This document shows, one piece after another, positions 61,381 to 64,000 of a stretch of 64,000 bases of DNA. The stretch is from Gordionus sp. m RMFG-2023 (Eukaryota; Nematomorpha; Gordioida; Chordodea; Parachordodidae), in the NCBI RefSeq assembly GCF_954871325.1, contig NC_088777.1:39719366-39783365 (forward strand), read 5' to 3'. A program made the translations under genes and the position numbers. Each line of letters begins with the position of its first letter. Position 1 is the first letter of the stretch. The notes beneath the pieces are model-generated. The model had not been told where the DNA came from and searched no databases. It saw nothing but the letters and a program-made list of their open reading frames with translations.

Positions 61381-61951
61381 CTGGGACCCGAACCGTTATG
61401 TTCAGTATGTAAAAAATTATAATGGTTACGTTTTGGTTACGGTTCTAAAGAAATTTTTTATAAAGGTTCGGTTCGGTTCAGCTAATTATAAAGGTTCATT
61501 ACGGTTATAAATTTTTTTTTTATTGAAGCAACACCATCGTCTAATTTATTTTTATTATAAGCATCTATGAATTATATATAAAAAAAATATATATGATCAA
61601 AATAACTCATTTTTATATATATTATTTGAACGTATAAGTAATATATTTTCTAATATAAATGAATTCCTTTTTGTTCGTTGTGACTATAACACAAATTTTA
61701 GCCCCGAAAAGGCCCTTTCTAAGGAAACTTGTGTTGCGGGAACCGCCAGTACTATAAGAGCAAGTTTATATAATTCTGGATATTCAAATTATTTCCATTT
61801 CTAAAATATAAAAACTCAACCGGTTTAACCTTTTTTTATAAAGGTTTTTTTACTCCTTTAAAAAATAATTATATCGGTTCGGTTACGGTTCAGTTATTTA
61901 TAACTGTTTATAATGGTTTAACGGTTTGTTACGGTTTATTCCGGGTCCCTG
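61381..61951. mobile_element. hAT-type MITE of the GGTTCGG group, 571 bp
   Basis: It starts CTGGGACCCGAACCGTTATG and ends TTTATTCCGGGTCCCTG. The flanking 8-mers CTGAAAAT and CTTAAAAT match at 7 of 8. GGTTACGG / GGTTCGG tracts lie inside both ends. Non-coding. It is related to 58422-59563 by its subterminal repeats. Sequence 61952-62290 shows only AT-rich DNA. Confidence 0.75.
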
Positions 61952-62290
61952 CTTAAAATGCATCCTTCTTTATTAAAAGGGGGAGTGAGTTGGTATTCTA
62001 TCATTCTCATCAGTTATATATTATATATCTTGTTACTTTCAAAATAAAATAAATAAACTTTTAATATGTGGCAAATTCATTAATATTTTTGTAAAACTAT
62101 TTTATGATACCCTTACCCATTAAAAGGGAGTACAAATAAATGCAAATGCCAACTCAATATAACGCTTAATATCAAATAAAATACGATTGAATATTATTTT
62201 TTTAGGGGTGGAGGCAGGGGAGTGTTATATTTTATAAAATAAATAATTATGCAATATATATGCTACTGGCACATTTTATTCGATTTAATT

Positions 62291-62476
62291 TCAGGAATTT
62301 TCAGGATTTATAGCGCCTGAAACCACTATAAAAACGAAAAATATAACAATATATATCCAATATTTTGAAAGGAATGAAGTTTTGTCTCCTTGAATAGATT
62401 TAGCCTTTTCAGCCTTTTCCATCTCCAATCTTTGAAGCCATACTTGAGTATCTGGAGTCGGTGCCTGGATAGTTCG
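62291..62476 (-). CDS. EMC10: EMC10, last coding exon (ER membrane complex subunit 10)
   Basis: On the minus strand an acceptor (TTTTCTTGCAG) is followed by an open frame of 61 residues. It has RTIQAPTPDTQVWLQRLEME, KAEKAKSIQGDKTSFLSKYW, a single hydrophobic span (IYIVIFFVFIVV) and SGAINPENS before the stop. Human EMC10 has the same order: a RLE-E--QAQKAK helix, KSF-AKYWMYI, the membrane segment, then SGA. EMC10 sits on the luminal face of the ER membrane complex, which inserts tail-anchored and multipass proteins; this exon is its membrane anchor. The luminal beta-sandwich should be encoded by exons at higher coordinates, mostly beyond this window. It could only be confused with another single-span protein, but the order of motifs is specific. 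Confidence 0.8.
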   Translation of the reverse strand, partial: RTIQAPTPDTQVWLQRLEMEKAEKAKSIQGDKTSFLSKYWIYIVIFFVFIVVSGAINPENS

Positions 62477-63052
62477 CTGCAAGAAAACGGTTATATTATT
62501 TGCGGTCTCTGGTCTGTGACTAATATTTAAATTAATATAAATTATTTTTAGAAAAAATTAACATTAAAAGTGGAAAAATTTATTCGAAAATTAAAATAAA
62601 TAATACAATTTTACAATTAATTAAAAGGATTATACTTATATATTATACATGTAAAGTAAAGCCTTCATAAAGTGTTTAATGACTCGTGTATAGTTTACAT
62701 GTTGGCCAGCATATTTCCATCATTAATAAGATTTTTAGGTCGGAACCAACCAAAATGTGTAAATATAAAGTGGCTGTTATGTAACTATGAAGAAGTGATC
62801 ACCTTTAAAGATTTTACTATATAAATTAAAGTTTTTCCTTTAATCTTTAAAAGGTTATTATAAAAATTTCATAAAGGATTACAATTTTCAAACTACATAA
62901 TTTTTACCCTAAATAATATTAAATTATTTTTTTTAAAAAATATACCTCTAAATAAATATGAAAAAAATTCCAATTATCAAATTTGGGCTGGTATAATTAT
63001 CGATGGGTAACAGTGGCTCCTTTCATGTGGTGGGAAGGTATGATGCAATAAC

Positions 63053-63104
63053 GCTAATAGAATTGTATGAGATAACAATACCACTCATATTAACATGGTG
63101 GTGG
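63053..63104 (-). CDS. Tentative upstream EMC10 exon
   Basis: After an acceptor (GGTATTCAG) the minus strand reads HHVNMSGIVISYNSIS and then a possible donor GTTATT. This resembles the EMC10 strand written DHLTLYTDVAGFVVGVSV in human. The match is weak, the phase to the last exon is not proven, and a linker of about 20 residues would be missing. The rest of 62477-64000 shows nothing firm. A hAT-like end (AAGATCTGCAAAGGTC) lies near 63500. Confidence 0.2.
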
Positions 63105-64000
63105 CTGAATACCAAATACCAATGCCCAAAATAATAATGTATATTAAAATAACTCATAATTACACCAACCATTTTTTTATAATTAATATATAAATTATTA
63201 AATTAAAAGAAATAAAGGCTAACAGCTTCTTCCTTTTTATTGGTTTAGAAATTATTAAACCTTATGAAAGTTAGTTACTTATCATTTTTAAGTATCGACT
63301 ACTTGTACTGTTTAAAATTAAAAGTATCTGCTGATACCGTTAGTATTGATATATCTTTATAGTTAATATTTATTTTCTCATTTAATTTTATAATTAATCA
63401 TAAATAAATAAAATGATAATATTGACAAATTATATATTTTATATATTATTACATGATTCATGCATGATTAGATTATATTTCCATTTAATATTTTTATCTA
63501 AGATCTGCAAAGGTCAAAATTTAGGCCTGACCCAGATTTGAAAAAAAACTGTCTTCAAGCTTTGCCCAGGATTTATTGAACTCCAATTTTTAATTTTGAT
63601 CATTTGATGATCCAATTAAGAAGTTTTAAATTTCATTTTGAAATTATTATGAATATTTAAAAAAAATGTATTTAATGCCTATTAATATTTGTAAATCTTG
63701 GCCATTAAATAAAATTGGGTCTATGTAGATAGTTTTAAATATCTTTGTCTAAAATATTATACCTTTAAATATGTTTTTTCATTGGTTTTTACATAATTAT
63801 TTTTATTGTAAATATTTTAGTGTTAATACTTTCCCATGAATTTTATCTAGTACATTCATAAGTAAAATTATAACAAGTGTTTTGTGAGACATATTAAACA
63901 ATTTTATTTATTTATAAGCTATGCTACAACCTTGTCACTAAAGTGTTAGATTGAAGAGAAGCCTAAAAAAATATTAATCATTGATGAAGAAAATTATATT

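Overview
This is a strongly AT-rich eukaryotic window. It holds two complete, heavily interrupted genes, the 3' end of a third, and a dense pile of transposons. The host genes are recognisable by reading across GT...AG introns. Many introns are tiny (41-46 bp), while others are swollen to 1-9 kb by repeats. The proteins look opisthokont and more animal-like than fungal, and the repeats (hobo-like and ZMYM1-like hAT elements, a Ty3-type integrase scrap, a LINE, a tRNA-headed SINE) also fit an invertebrate animal with a small-intron, AT-rich genome. I cannot name the species, and an early-diverging fungus is not fully excluded.

Layout. 5-17079 (+): a 15-exon SHOC2 (SUR-8) gene, with MITEs and SINE-like sequence in its large introns. 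17080-27989: intergenic repeats. These include a 5.8-kb fold-back hAT element with satellite-like inverted arms (18355-24165), a short LTR element (24903-27062) carrying a MITE, and other copies of the same MITE family. 27990-40552 (-): a complete seven-exon GTPBP6/HflX-type GTPase gene, convergent with SHOC2. Its 9.3-kb intron splits the Walker A motif and holds a hAT derivative with perfect target-site duplications (30858-32972), a tail-to-tail inverted pair of hobo-like hAT copies (about 33300-38277), another hAT piece and a Ty3-type integrase fossil. 40728-47484: a hAT element 175 bp upstream of the GTPBP6 start codon, itself hit by a second hAT (41094-45877); both have perfect 8-bp duplications. 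48500-51660 (-): a broken LINE containing a 16-bp-unit tandem array. 52-61 kb: more hAT fragments, including one hAT inside another. 62291-62476 (-): the last coding exon of EMC10; the rest of that gene lies at higher coordinates.

The three host genes serve unrelated housekeeping jobs: RAS-RAF signalling scaffold, mitochondrial ribosome GTPase, and ER membrane-protein insertion. The unifying theme is hAT transposons. At least five distinct terminal-inverted-repeat types occur, several with 8-bp duplications I could read directly, and they shape intron size, gene spacing and possibly double-stranded RNA formation.
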